Origin: Gaoshiqia sediminis
GTDB taxonomy: Bacteria > Bacteroidota > Bacteroidia > Bacteroidales > Prolixibacteraceae
Direction: 5' to 3'
Assembly: GCF_025907915.1 (NCBI RefSeq)
Contig: NZ_JAPAAF010000013.1
Location: forward strand, 1 to 64,000
DNA length: 64,000 nt
The position numbers and the translations under genes were made by a program. Below are positions 45,597 through 54,698 of this stretch, piece after piece. Numbering within the stretch: position 1 is the first letter of the stretch; every line of letters begins with the position of its first letter. The notes beneath the pieces were generated by a model, which saw nothing but the letters and a program-made list of their open reading frames with translations, searched no databases and had not been told where the DNA came from.

Positions 45597-45990
45597 GTTT
45601 GTTTTTTTTTTTAATTTCTTGCAATTCTAACGGGTAAAGAGCGTGAGACGTAGAGTAAAGGATTGTTTGCGGAATTATGTTTTTGGTGTGGCGAACGCAA
45701 TCACTTTTTTAGGAAGTATTAACTTTCCATGTTTTAAATTTCTGATCAGTCTTCTCACAGCTTCGCTTCCTGCCTCCCATCTTGTTGCCTTTTTGTTGGC
45801 TTTGTCCGGGCGACATTCAGCTTTATGTACAAATCAAAATTCCTGATTATTTAGATTGATTTCAAGTCGTGATTACCCTTAGATTTTTTTAAGCTGACTG
45901 TAATGTGTTGTAAGATAATGCTGTATGGCGTGTTTGGGTTGAGGCTTCCCGGTTTTATAGGTAAAATTACCCATTGCGGTTTTGGGTGTT
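45597..45990 (-). promoter_or_regulatory. Promoter and 5' leader of polysaccharide locus B
   Basis: This region is a diverged copy of the one before locus A. Along the minus strand: GGTAA-AA-TTACC inverted repeat in a 17-bp identical block (45,960-45,976); 73 bp of unrelated sequence, exactly as in locus A; a 53-bp block with 49 identities (45,834-45,886) with TTG and GAATTTTG (45,835-45,842) 20 bases apart; and GGCAGGAAGCGAAGCTGTG (45,756-45,774), identical over 19 bases. The leader is about 230 bases long, close to that of locus A. No upxY gene follows. Confidence 0.7.
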
Positions 45991-46048
45991 CTGTTCATGT
46001 TGTAATGTCGGTGGTTGTTGTGTCAGTTTTCCTTTAACAGAAGATCAT

Positions 46049-46201
46049 GGGTCTGTCTCAAAAGTTCTTGACCAAGTTGTCCCGAACTTCCTGTCCGACT
46101 GGTCAGGCGGGGTTTCGGGATATCAACACACTGATCGACAGTTCCTGAAATAAATTCAGGGTGACGAATGGAGAGAATTTAAGGACTTTTGAAGCAGCCT
46201 T
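46049..46201. repeat. Imperfect terminal inverted repeats, MITE-like element candidate
   Basis: GGGTCTGTCTCAAAAGTTCTTG (split here: GGGTCTGTCTC then AAAAGTTCTTG, 46,049-46,070) faces TAAGGACTTTTGAAGCAGCCT (TAAGGACTTTT then GAAGCAGCCT, 46,180-46,201). The interior is short, non-coding and holds further small palindromic pairs (TCCCGAAC / GTTTCGGGA, CCTGAA / TTCAGG). Size and ends fit a non-autonomous element or a dispersed Bacteroidota repeat. Confidence 0.4.
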
Positions 46202-46252
46202 AACTTGGGCAGGACCGTTTTTAGTTGATTAGTTACGGCATCTATTTTGCCA

Positions 46253-46259
46253 GGAATTT
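46253..46259 (+). promoter_or_regulatory. -7-like box before the DUF4251 gene
   Basis: TATTTTGC resembles the Bacteroidota -7 element with one base fewer in the spacer and lies 25 bases before the ATG. No -33 element was found. Confidence 0.3.
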
Positions 46260-46284
46260 CGTAGAATTTGAAAAACAGTAAATT

Positions 46285-46794
46285 ATGAAACGGTTGATTA
46301 TTTTATTGATGGTGGCGTTGGTTGGGGTGAATGTTGGCTATGCCCAAAAGCTAACGGCCAGGGAGCGAAAGGCACAAAAAGAAAAAGAAGTGACGGAATG
46401 GATTGAAAACCGGCAGTTCCGCTTTGTTGCCCAAAGTGTTATTCCGCTGGCGGGGCCAAAAATCGACCTCACCTCGGTTTACGACCTGACCGTTGACAGT
46501 ACGTGGGTTGAATCGTGGTTGCCGTTTTTCGGGCGTGCTTACCATGTTGATTACGGCGATACTGAGGGTGGCATCAAGTTTAAGGAGCAGGCAAAAAGCA
46601 TGGAGGTTCGATTTAACGAGCGGAAAAAAACTTATCAGATCAACCTGGAGGTGGATACGCCGAAAGACAATTACAAAATCCAGATTTCAGCCGGCGTTGG
46701 AGGTTATGCGCACGTTGATGTGCTTTCGAACAATCGGCAGTCAGTTGGTTATTATGGTATTATCGAGGCCCTGCCGGAGGAAGATGAAAAATAG
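46285..46794 (+). CDS. DUF4251 domain-containing secreted protein
   Basis: The 169-residue protein begins with a signal peptide (MKRLIILLMVALVGVNVGYAQ), followed by a charged helix (ERKAQKEKEVTEWIENRQF) and the DUF4251 beta domain with DLTVDSTWVESWLPFFGRAY. The family is restricted to Bacteroidota and has no assigned function; it is likely periplasmic. It stands alone and is closed by a terminator shared with the uracil permease gene. Confidence 0.8.
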   Translation: MKRLIILLMVALVGVNVGYAQKLTARERKAQKEKEVTEWIENRQFRFVAQSVIPLAGPKIDLTSVYDLTVDSTWVESWLPFFGRAYHVDYGDTEGGIKFKEQAKSMEVRFNERKKTYQINLEVDTPKDNYKIQISAGVGGYAHVDVLSNNRQSVGYYGIIEALPEEDEK

Positions 46795-46856
46795 AAAAAG
46801 CTGTCAGGGAAATCTCACGATGGTGAAGCGATCGGATTTTCTTTGACAGCTTTTTG
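46795..46856. terminator. Bidirectional intrinsic terminator
   Basis: AAAAAGCTGTCA and TGACAGCTTTTT form a 12-bp stem with a 37-base loop and A/T tracts on both sides. It lies between the converging DUF4251 and uracil permease genes. Confidence 0.7.
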
Positions 46857-46878
46857 TTATGAAGAGTGGGGTGGTCTT

Positions 46879-48105
46879 TTATTCGGCTTCTTCGGCAACG
46901 ACTACTTGTGCCGATTCGCCGGGCAGGATCAGGTTCAGCAGAATCCCCACTACGGCAGCCAAGCCAATTCCGGCCAACGAAAAATTGCCCCAAGAAATCA
47001 CAGCCCCGCCAATGCCAATGGTGAGTACCACCGACACAATTACCTGGTTGCGCACTTTCGATAGATCTGTTTTGGAATCAACCAGGGTTTTGATGCCCAC
47101 CGACGCGATCAGGCCAAACAGCAACAGCATGATACCACCCAATACCGCCTGAGGAATAGTTTTTAAGATACCACTGATTTTGCCCACCAACGAAAATACG
47201 ATCGCCGTGATGGCCGAAATCCGCAAAATAAACGGATTGGTAACTTTGGTCAGCGAAATAGCTCCGGTAACTTCGGAGTAAGTGGTGTTGGGCACCCCGC
47301 CAAAGAAACCGGCCAAACTGGTAGCAATACCATCGCCCAGCAAGGTTCGGTGCAACCCGGGCCGCTCAATGAAGTTTTTTTCGGCAACACCGCCAATCGC
47401 GTACATATCGCCCACATGTTCGATAATGGGTGCAATGGCTACCGGAATCATATACAGGATGGAACCCCAGCTGAATTCGGGCATGGTAAATGCGGGAAGC
47501 GTAAGCCAGGCAGCTTCTTTTATGGGGGCGAAATCGATTACGCCCAAGGCAAGTCCGGCAATATAACCTACCACGATACCAATGAAGATGGGGATCAGTT
47601 TGATCAATCCTTTTGTGAAGACGACCACAACAATAGCTGTCAGTAAGCTGATGCTGGCTATTACCCATTGGGTTTTGGCCATGTCAACGGCTACGCTGGC
47701 CAGCGAAAGACCGATAATCATGATAACAGGACCAACTACAGTAGAAGGAAACAGGCGTTCGATGAATTTTATCCCGCGTGCCCGCACGAGCGCCGAAACC
47801 AGCGTGTAAACCACACCAACAGCAATAATGCCGGAGAAAGTGCCCGGTAAACCATACAGACGGGTCGATTCGATGATGGGGGCAATGAAGGCGAAACTAC
47901 TGCCCAGAAATACGGGCACCATACCCTTGGTTATCAGGTGGAACAGTAAGGTTCCTACACCCGCAGTAAAGAGGGCAACTGCAGGATCAATTCCGACTAA
48001 CAGGGGGACCAGTACAGTAGCGCCGAATGCAACAAACAAAAATTGGACTCCCAAAACCATGTTCCTTGGTGTGAACTGGTTCTGGTTTTTCATTTCTGGA
48101 ATCAT
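46879..48105 (-). CDS. uraA: Uracil/xanthine permease (NCS2 family)
   Basis: A 408-residue inner-membrane symporter with about 12-14 membrane segments. Family motifs visible are the N-terminal NMVLGVQFLFVAFGATVLVPLLVG, VGPVIMIIGLSLA, VAIAPIIEHVGDMYAIG (the conserved glutamate/histidine segment) and GGVPNTTYSEVTGAISLTKV. It takes up uracil or a related nucleobase with protons. It follows recJ by 34 bases on the same strand and may be co-transcribed with it. The start could also be the ATG 12 bases downstream (MKNQNQF). Confidence 0.9.
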   Translation of the reverse strand: MIPEMKNQNQFTPRNMVLGVQFLFVAFGATVLVPLLVGIDPAVALFTAGVGTLLFHLITKGMVPVFLGSSFAFIAPIIESTRLYGLPGTFSGIIAVGVVYTLVSALVRARGIKFIERLFPSTVVGPVIMIIGLSLASVAVDMAKTQWVIASISLLTAIVVVVFTKGLIKLIPIFIGIVVGYIAGLALGVIDFAPIKEAAWLTLPAFTMPEFSWGSILYMIPVAIAPIIEHVGDMYAIGGVAEKNFIERPGLHRTLLGDGIATSLAGFFGGVPNTTYSEVTGAISLTKVTNPFILRISAITAIVFSLVGKISGILKTIPQAVLGGIMLLLFGLIASVGIKTLVDSKTDLSKVRNQVIVSVVLTIGIGGAVISWGNFSLAGIGLAAVVGILLNLILPGESAQVVVAEEAE

Positions 48106-48139
48106 AAAGCTTGTTTAAAAGGTTAGTAAAAAACAGGAT

Positions 48140-49861
48140 TTAATATATTTTGGCTGAGATGTCACGAATATAAAGCTGAAGGTTGGTTTTTCCACGGAAT
48201 TCATTTTCAGCAATCGAATACAGGATGTCGAAAGGCAATCCCTGGCTGATCGCTTCGTAATGGCTGGCCTGGTTAAAAGCGATGGCCGGAAATATCGACG
48301 AGTTCCCGGTAGGTTCCACCAGGTCCAGTTTTAAATGTTCCATGTTTCGTCCAACGCACCGGCTGGTTCCGCTGTCGAGCACATTTTCAGTCATGAAAAG
48401 CGGTGTCATATTGTGCGGGCCGAACGGTTCAAATTGCTTTAAGATGCGGTAAAATTTCGGGGTGATTTCCGAAAGCTGAATTTTTGCATCAGCCTCCAGT
48501 ATTTCAGATTGTTGCGAATCGGTAATCGAGTTTCTTACAATTTCCTCAAAACGGCGTGTAAAGGCGGGGATGTTGTCAATCTTCATGGTCAGGCCGGCGG
48601 CATACATGTGTCCGCCATACGATTCCAGCAAGTCGCTGCACTGTCCGATGGCCTCATACAGGTCAAAGTCTTTCACCGATCGGGCCGAGCCGGTAGCCAG
48701 CCCGTTCGATTCAGTCAATATCACGGTGGGACGGTAGTAGTGTTCGGTGAGGCGCGACGCCACAATTCCCACCACGCCCTTGTGCCAGTCGCGGTTGTAG
48801 AGGACGGTCGCATTACGTTCGGCCTGTATCGGGTCGTGGGCAATCATGTCGAGCGCTTCCTGGGTGATGTCGCGGTCGAGCGTTTTACGGATTTCGTTGT
48901 ACGAGTTGATTTCGTCACCCAGCCGCGTTGATTGTTCCTCGTCGGTCACCACCAGGATTTCCACCGACTTTTTGCCATGTTCAATCCGGCCCGATGCATT
49001 CAGGCGGGGGCCGATTTTAAAAACGATGTCGCTGACAGAGATGTGCTGTCCATCCAATCCCGAGAAACGGATGATGGTGCGCAGGCCCAGACTGGGGTTG
49101 CTGTTCAACTTTTTCAGCCCGTAATGGGCCAGCACCCGGTTTTCGCCGGTTACCGGAACAATGTCTGAGGCAATACTCACGACAACCAGGTCGAGCAGAT
49201 CATACAGTTCAACAACAGGCACATCGTTTTTTTGGGTGTACGCCTGCAACAGCTTGAAGCCTACGCCGCAGCCCGACAATTCTTTGTACGGATAATCACA
49301 GTCCGGACGTTTGGGGTCGAGCACGGCCACTGCATTGGGAATGATGTGATCAGGATTGTGGTGGTCGCAGATAATAAAATCGATGCCTTTCTCCTTGGCT
49401 TGTTGTATTTTGTCCACCGCTTTGATGCCGCAGTCGAGCACAATGACCAATGAAAATTTTTCCGCGGACGCAAACTCGATGCTTCGCGGCGAAATGCCGT
49501 AGCCCTCAGAATAACGGTCAGGAATGTAATAATCGAGGTCTTTGATGCGGGTGCGCAGAAACTGGTACATCAGCGCAACCGAAGTTGTTCCGTCCACATC
49601 ATAGTCGCCGTAAATCAATACTTTCTCCTGGTTGTTGATGGCCTGTTCCAAACGTTCAACAGCCTTGTCCATGTCCTTCATCAAAAACGGATCGTGTAAG
49701 TCGGAAAGCTTAGGCCTGAAAAATGACTTGGCTTCATTAAAGGAGGTGACACCCCGCTGTGCCAACAGGTTTGCAATGACCATGTTGACATTCAGTGCTG
49801 CCGATAAGTGCTTGATTACATTACTGTCGCCTTGTTGCTTTACTTTCCAAATTTTGTCCAT
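48140..49861 (-). CDS. recJ: Single-stranded-DNA-specific exonuclease RecJ
   Basis: The 573-residue 5'-3' exonuclease belongs to the DHH phosphoesterases. Motif I GDYDVDGTTS is at residues 85-94, then VIVLDCGIKA and the DHH motif ICDHHNPD. The DHHA1 domain has GSARSVKDFDLYEAIGQCSDLLESYGGHMYAAG in the C-terminal half, followed by an OB-type domain. It acts in recombination and mismatch repair. A perfect -7 box (minus-strand TATCTTTG) lies 44 bases upstream. Confidence 0.94.
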   Translation of the reverse strand: MDKIWKVKQQGDSNVIKHLSAALNVNMVIANLLAQRGVTSFNEAKSFFRPKLSDLHDPFLMKDMDKAVERLEQAINNQEKVLIYGDYDVDGTTSVALMYQFLRTRIKDLDYYIPDRYSEGYGISPRSIEFASAEKFSLVIVLDCGIKAVDKIQQAKEKGIDFIICDHHNPDHIIPNAVAVLDPKRPDCDYPYKELSGCGVGFKLLQAYTQKNDVPVVELYDLLDLVVVSIASDIVPVTGENRVLAHYGLKKLNSNPSLGLRTIIRFSGLDGQHISVSDIVFKIGPRLNASGRIEHGKKSVEILVVTDEEQSTRLGDEINSYNEIRKTLDRDITQEALDMIAHDPIQAERNATVLYNRDWHKGVVGIVASRLTEHYYRPTVILTESNGLATGSARSVKDFDLYEAIGQCSDLLESYGGHMYAAGLTMKIDNIPAFTRRFEEIVRNSITDSQQSEILEADAKIQLSEITPKFYRILKQFEPFGPHNMTPLFMTENVLDSGTSRCVGRNMEHLKLDLVEPTGNSSIFPAIAFNQASHYEAISQGLPFDILYSIAENEFRGKTNLQLYIRDISAKIY

Positions 49862-50169
49862 TTTGCTTGGGGCAGGAACATTTGAGTACGCTGCTTAAAT
49901 TGCCCAAAGATAGAAAATGACGACCGATCTGGAAAGCAAAAAAGATGCCGGATGTGGTGTCCTGGTCTATTTAAGATGATCTTGTCCGGTGTAAATTTCA
50001 TCCTTTCAAATCATTAGCCTGACAATAAAATTATCAACATAAGCCTGAAAAATACAAACAGCTGATTTAGTATGTTTTAGTTTGAGCCAGCACCTCAGTA
50101 GGGATTATTCATTTCTTTGTTATCTTTGCACAAATTTTTTCAAAGCAAATTCAAAACTGTAGTTCACCA
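49862..50169. promoter_or_regulatory. Divergent promoter region between recJ and lysS
   Basis: This 308-base intergenic region holds two -7 elements of identical sequence TATCTTTG. One is on the minus strand at 49,905-49,912 for recJ, the other on the plus strand at 50,121-50,128 for lysS, and both fit TAnnTTTG. The lysS box is followed by the usual CAC. Convincing -33 elements were not found. The central 200 bases show nothing else. Confidence 0.6.
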
Positions 50170-51891
50170 ATGAGTATAGCAGAGCTTAGCGAGCAGGAGA
50201 TGATCCGCCGGAATTCACTGGCGAAGTTGCGTGAGTTAGGAATCGAGCCTTACCCGGCCGAAGAGTATCCGGTAAACGCAAAGGCAACGGAAATTAAAGC
50301 TGAGTTTGAACCCGAAAAGGGTAATTTTCAGGAAGTGGTGCTGGCTGGCCGTATTATGAGCCGCCGTATCATGGGTAAAGCCTCTTTTTCTGAGCTGCAG
50401 GACGATACAGGGCGCATTCAGCTCTACATCAATCGCGATGAAATTTGCCCGGGGGAGGATAAAACCCTGTACAATGAGGTGTTCAAAAAACTAACCGACA
50501 TTGGTGATTTTATCGGAGTAAAAGGTTTTGCGTTTATTACCCAGGTAGGTGAAATATCGGTTCATGTGAAAGAATTTGTGGTATTGAGCAAATCGCTGCG
50601 CCCGCTGCCTGTTGTGAAAGAAAAAGACGGCGTGGTGTACGATGCGTTCACCGACCCCGAACAGCGCTACCGCCAACGTTATGTCGATTTGGTGGTCAAT
50701 CCGCAGGTGAAAGATGTGTTCATCAAGCGCACAAAAATCATCAATACGATGCGCGATATGTTCAACGAAAGAGGTTACCTCGAAGTTGAAACGCCCATCC
50801 TGCAAGCCATTCCTGGTGGCGCCGCTGCCCGTCCGTTTATTACGCACCACAATGCCTTAAATATTCCGCTCTACATGCGTATTGCCAACGAGCTGTACTT
50901 GAAACGACTTATTGTTGGTGGTTTTGAAGGAGTGTACGAGTTTGCCAAAGACTTCCGCAACGAGGGCATGGACCGTACCCACAATCCGGAGTTCACCGTG
51001 ATGGAAATTTACGTTGCTTACAAAGATTACAAGTGGATGATGAATTTCACCGAAGAAATGGTGGAACGCGTGGCGCTGGCTTTGCACGGAACAACCGAAG
51101 TGAAGTTGGGCGACAAGATCATCAATTTTAAACGCCCCTTCAAGCGGGTGAGCATGTACGAGGCCATCAAAGAATATACCGGCTACGACATTGCCGGAAA
51201 AACGGAAATTGAATTACGTGAAATTTGCGTCGAACTCGACATTGAGATCGATCCGAGCATGGGCAAAGGCAAATTAATCGATGAGATATTTGGTGAGAAA
51301 TGTGAGCACCATTACATCCAGCCTACGTTCATTATCGACTATCCGGTTGAGATGTCGCCGCTTACCAAGAAGCATCGCGAAAATCCGGAACTGACCGAGC
51401 GTTTCGAACTGATGGTTAACGGCAAGGAGTTGGCCAACGCCTATTCTGAGCTGAATGACCCGATTGACCAGCGCGAACGGTTTGAAGATCAGATGAAGTT
51501 GTCGGAAAAGGGAGATGACGAAGCCATGTTTATCGATCAGGATTTCCTGCGGGCGCTGGAATACGGCATGCCCCCAACATCAGGGATGGGAATCGGGATT
51601 GACCGGCTGACCATGTTTATGACCAACAACCTGTCGATCCAGGATGTGTTGTTCTTCCCTCAAATGAAACCGGAGAAGAAGTTGGATGCGGATCCGGATG
51701 AAAAGTTCGAAGCCGCCGGCATTCCGTCGGAATGGGTAGATGTGGTCAAAAAAATGGGCTTCAAAAAAGTTGAAGCGCTGAAAGAAGTAAAACCCGGAAA
51801 GTTCTTTAACGATCTTTGCGGATACAACAAAAAAAATAAACTGGGATTGGAAAATCCGTCAATGGACGACGTGAAGCAGTGGCTCGCGTAA
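50170..51891 (+). CDS. lysS: Lysine--tRNA ligase (class II)
   Basis: The 573-residue class II synthetase charges tRNA-Lys. The N-terminal OB-fold anticodon domain ([22 protein letters not shown]) is followed by the catalytic domain with motif 2 [19 protein letters not shown] and motif 3 [13 protein letters not shown]-terminal tail of about 70 residues beyond motif 3 (from [11 protein letters not shown]) is common in Bacteroidota LysS. gpsA follows by 17 bases and pgi by five more. Confidence 0.97.
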   Translation: MSIAELSEQEMIRRNSLAKLRELGIEPYPAEEYPVNAKATEIKAEFEPEKGNFQEVVLAGRIMSRRIMGKASFSELQDDTGRIQLYINRDEICPGEDKTLYNEVFKKLTDIGDFIGVKGFAFITQVGEISVHVKEFVVLSKSLRPLPVVKEKDGVVYDAFTDPEQRYRQRYVDLVVNPQVKDVFIKRTKIINTMRDMFNERGYLEVETPILQAIPGGAAARPFITHHNALNIPLYMRIANELYLKRLIVGGFEGVYEFAKDFRNEGMDRTHNPEFTVMEIYVAYKDYKWMMNFTEEMVERVALALHGTTEVKLGDKIINFKRPFKRVSMYEAIKEYTGYDIAGKTEIELREICVELDIEIDPSMGKGKLIDEIFGEKCEHHYIQPTFIIDYPVEMSPLTKKHRENPELTERFELMVNGKELANAYSELNDPIDQRERFEDQMKLSEKGDDEAMFIDQDFLRALEYGMPPTSGMGIGIDRLTMFMTNNLSIQDVLFFPQMKPEKKLDADPDEKFEAAGIPSEWVDVVKKMGFKKVEALKEVKPGKFFNDLCGYNKKNKLGLENPSMDDVKQWLA

Positions 51892-51908
51892 CTATTGATA
51901 ACTAAGCT

Positions 51909-52904
51909 ATGTTGACTGAACCAAAAATAGCCATCATCGGGAGTGGAAGCTGGGCTACGGCTTTGGCAAAAATACTCCTGAACAATGTTGACCGCCTTAA
52001 CTGGTATTTCCGGAACCCGGATAGTATCGAGCAGTTTAAACGATTCAAACACAACCCAAACTATTTGCGTGGAATTGAGTTTGATACCGGACGGATTGAT
52101 TTTTTTAGCGACATTACCGAAGTCGTTGAGCAGTCTGATGTCTTGGTGCTGGCTATTCCGTCGGCCTTTTTAGACCGCTCGTTGGCCGACCTGAAAACGA
52201 ACTTCAACCACAAATACATTGTTTCGGCCATCAAGGGTATTGTTCCCGAAGGCAACCAGATTGTGGGTCAGTACCTGAATCAAAATTACAAAGTCCCTTA
52301 TGAGCGTATTGGCGTGATTGCCGGCCCTTGCCATGCCGAAGAGGTTGCCCTGGAACGGTTGTCGTACCTGACGATCGCCTGCCCGGATATCAAACGTGCC
52401 CGCGATTTCGCCTTCAAGCTCGAATGCCCGTACATTCGCGCTCATGTGTCGGACGATATTTTCGGCACCGAATATGCCTCGGTTTTGAAAAACATCATTG
52501 CCATTGCTTCCGGAATTGTGCATGGGTTGCGCTACGGCGATAATTTTCAGGCGGTTCTGGTCGCCAACGCCATTCAGGAAATCAAACGTTTTGTGGACAA
52601 AGTACACCCCATCACCCGCGATATTAAAAGTTCTGCCTATCTGGGCGATTTGTTGGTCACCGCGTATTCGCAATTTTCCCGAAATCGTACCTTTGGTACC
52701 ATGATTGGGAAAGGATATACCACCCGAACGGCCCAGCTGGAAATGCACATGGTGGCTGAAGGGTATTATGCCACCAAGTCCATTCACGAAATCAACCAGG
52801 AGTACAAAGTAAATATTCCGATTTGTGAGGCGGTTTACAACATCCTGTACGAAGGGGCGACACCGTCAGTTGAAATTCGTCGATTAACCGAAAAACTAAG
52901 ATAA
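51909..52904 (+). CDS. gpsA: Glycerol-3-phosphate dehydrogenase [NAD(P)+]
   Basis: The 331-residue enzyme reduces dihydroxyacetone phosphate to sn-glycerol-3-phosphate for phospholipid synthesis. The N-terminal dinucleotide-binding motif is [15 protein letters not shown], with the catalytic lysine in [12 protein letters not shown] and the substrate-binding segment [20 protein letters not shown]. It sits between lysS and pgi with gaps of 17 and 5 bases, so the three are one operon. Confidence 0.95.
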   Translation: MLTEPKIAIIGSGSWATALAKILLNNVDRLNWYFRNPDSIEQFKRFKHNPNYLRGIEFDTGRIDFFSDITEVVEQSDVLVLAIPSAFLDRSLADLKTNFNHKYIVSAIKGIVPEGNQIVGQYLNQNYKVPYERIGVIAGPCHAEEVALERLSYLTIACPDIKRARDFAFKLECPYIRAHVSDDIFGTEYASVLKNIIAIASGIVHGLRYGDNFQAVLVANAIQEIKRFVDKVHPITRDIKSSAYLGDLLVTAYSQFSRNRTFGTMIGKGYTTRTAQLEMHMVAEGYYATKSIHEINQEYKVNIPICEAVYNILYEGATPSVEIRRLTEKLR

Positions 52905-52909
52905 TTACC

Positions 52910-54253
52910 ATGAAAAGCATTGCATTAAAATTTGATAAGACTTTCGATTTCGTATCAAAAGACGCAGTTTATGGTTATGCTGAAACAATGAAAAAGCATA
53001 ATGAAGCGCTGCATAACAAAACTGGTAAAGGAAATGACTTTTTGGGATGGGTGAACCTGCCTTCATCAATTTCTGAAACAGAGCTGGCTGACTACGAAGC
53101 CACAGCCAAAGCGCTTCAGGCGAAGAAGATTGAGCTGTTTGTGGTGGTGGGTATTGGTGGTTCCTATCTGGGGGCAAAGGCCGTGGTTGATGCCCTTTCG
53201 GATAGTTTTGCCCAACTGAAGGGCGGCGACAAACCATTGATCGTTTTTGCCGGACAAAATATCAGCGAAGACTACTTGTACGAACTGCGCGAGCTGCTGA
53301 AAAACAAAGAATACGCCATGGCGGTGATTTCCAAATCGGGGACCACAACCGAACCGGCGCTTGCTTTTCGCTTGCTGAAACAGGATATTGAAGATAAATA
53401 CGGCAAGGAAGAAGCCAAATCGCGCATTGTGGCTGTCACCGATGCTTCGCGGGGCGCCCTGCGTAAGCTGGCCGACACCGAAGGCTACAAATCATATGTA
53501 ATCTCGGATGATATCGGTGGGCGCTATTCAGTCCTCACTCCGGTGGGCTTGCTGGCCATTGCCGTTGCCGGTTTCAATATCCGTGCATTGGTGCAAGGCG
53601 CTGTTGATATGGAAAAGGCAACCGGTGTGGATGTTCCTTTCGAAGAAAACCTGGCGGCTCAGTATGCTGCGGTTCGCAACGAGTTGTATAAAAACGGCAA
53701 ATTGGTTGAAATCCTCGTTAATTACAATCCCAAGTTGCACTTTGTGGCCGAATGGTGGAAACAACTTTATGGAGAAAGTGAAGGCAAAGAAGGCAAAGGA
53801 ATTTTCCCGGCCAGCGTTGACTTTACGTCCGACCTGCATTCGATGGGACAATACATTCAGGAAGGCGAGCGCAAATTATTCGAGACAGTCATTTCGGTGG
53901 CCAGTCCCGACCGCGAAGTGCGCATTCCAACCGATCCCGAAAATCTTGATGGATTGAATTTCCTGGCCAACAAACGGGTTGACGAAGTAAACAAGATGGC
54001 CGAACTGGGTACCATGATTGCCCATGTGGATGGCGGTGTTCCCAATATGCTGATCGAATTGCCGAAACTGAATGAATACTACCTGGGACAGATGATCTAC
54101 TTCTTTGAGAAAGCTTGCGGCCTGAGCGGTTATACGCTTGGCGTAAATCCGTTCGACCAGCCGGGTGTTGAGGCCTATAAAAAGAATATGTTTGCCTTGC
54201 TGGAAAAACCGGGTTTTGAGGAAGAAACCAAAGCCATCAAAGCACGTTTATAA
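52910..54253 (+). CDS. pgi: Glucose-6-phosphate isomerase
   Basis: The 447-residue isomerase interconverts glucose-6-phosphate and fructose-6-phosphate. It has the phosphate-binding [34 protein letters not shown], the active-site [18 protein letters not shown] (PGI signature 1 region) and a C-terminal [16 protein letters not shown] (signature 2). The length is that of the short bacterial form. Fructose-6-phosphate is the precursor of the mannose-1-phosphate used by ManC, so it indirectly feeds locus A. Confidence 0.96.
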   Translation: MKSIALKFDKTFDFVSKDAVYGYAETMKKHNEALHNKTGKGNDFLGWVNLPSSISETELADYEATAKALQAKKIELFVVVGIGGSYLGAKAVVDALSDSFAQLKGGDKPLIVFAGQNISEDYLYELRELLKNKEYAMAVISKSGTTTEPALAFRLLKQDIEDKYGKEEAKSRIVAVTDASRGALRKLADTEGYKSYVISDDIGGRYSVLTPVGLLAIAVAGFNIRALVQGAVDMEKATGVDVPFEENLAAQYAAVRNELYKNGKLVEILVNYNPKLHFVAEWWKQLYGESEGKEGKGIFPASVDFTSDLHSMGQYIQEGERKLFETVISVASPDREVRIPTDPENLDGLNFLANKRVDEVNKMAELGTMIAHVDGGVPNMLIELPKLNEYYLGQMIYFFEKACGLSGYTLGVNPFDQPGVEAYKKNMFALLEKPGFEEETKAIKARL

Positions 54254-54273
54254 GCAAATCAAAATATTTTTAA

Positions 54274-54308
54274 AAGGCTACTTCCAGAAACCGGGAAGTA
54301 GCCTTTTT
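54274..54308 (+). terminator. Intrinsic terminator of lysS-gpsA-pgi
   Basis: AAAGGCTACTTCC pairs with GGAAGTAGCCTTT over about 12 bases and ends in a T-tract, 20 bases after the pgi stop. Confidence 0.8.
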
Positions 54309-54421
54309 GCTTTCTGACAAGTAAAATGGATTGGCAGGTTTCACTGCCGGCCTTCTTTTGAGTAAGTTCGCTTTTAAAATATAGTTCACCCTTTCAATGC
54401 ACATGTGCCTCAAAAGCCTCC

Positions 54422-54580
54422 AATGCCTGAGGCATTTCCGGTAGGTGCAGGATAAGTTAATATGGCCTTTCCACGTGGCTATGGCATGTTGGTCACAACG
54501 TGTCGTGACCGTACCTGGCTTTCCCGTTTTAGGGCGTTTCGGATTTTATCCGGCGTGTAAGGCCACGGTATGCCGTGGCC
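54422..54580. repeat. Cluster of short palindromes (REP-like) between pgi and rsgA
   Basis: Three hairpin-forming palindromes lie in a gene-free stretch: AATGCC-TGA-GGCATT (54,422-54,436), GGTCACAAC-GT-GTCGTGACC (54,491-54,510, one mismatch) and GGCCACGG-TATG-CCGTGGCC (54,561-54,580). They look like dispersed extragenic palindromes. The rest of 54,309-54,698 shows no gene. Confidence 0.4.
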
Positions 54581-54698
54581 GGACGGGGGGTGACGACCTA
54601 AAAAGAGCAGTTTAACATCTTCTAATAGAAAGAATGGCATTTAATTCCTAAAAGCGATTTCCATAGTCTTCTTTTGAGAAAGTTCGCCAGTGCGGAAC

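Noticed and set aside
46049-46201. Complete insertion sequence
   Set aside because: The element between the inverted repeats is too short to encode a transposase.
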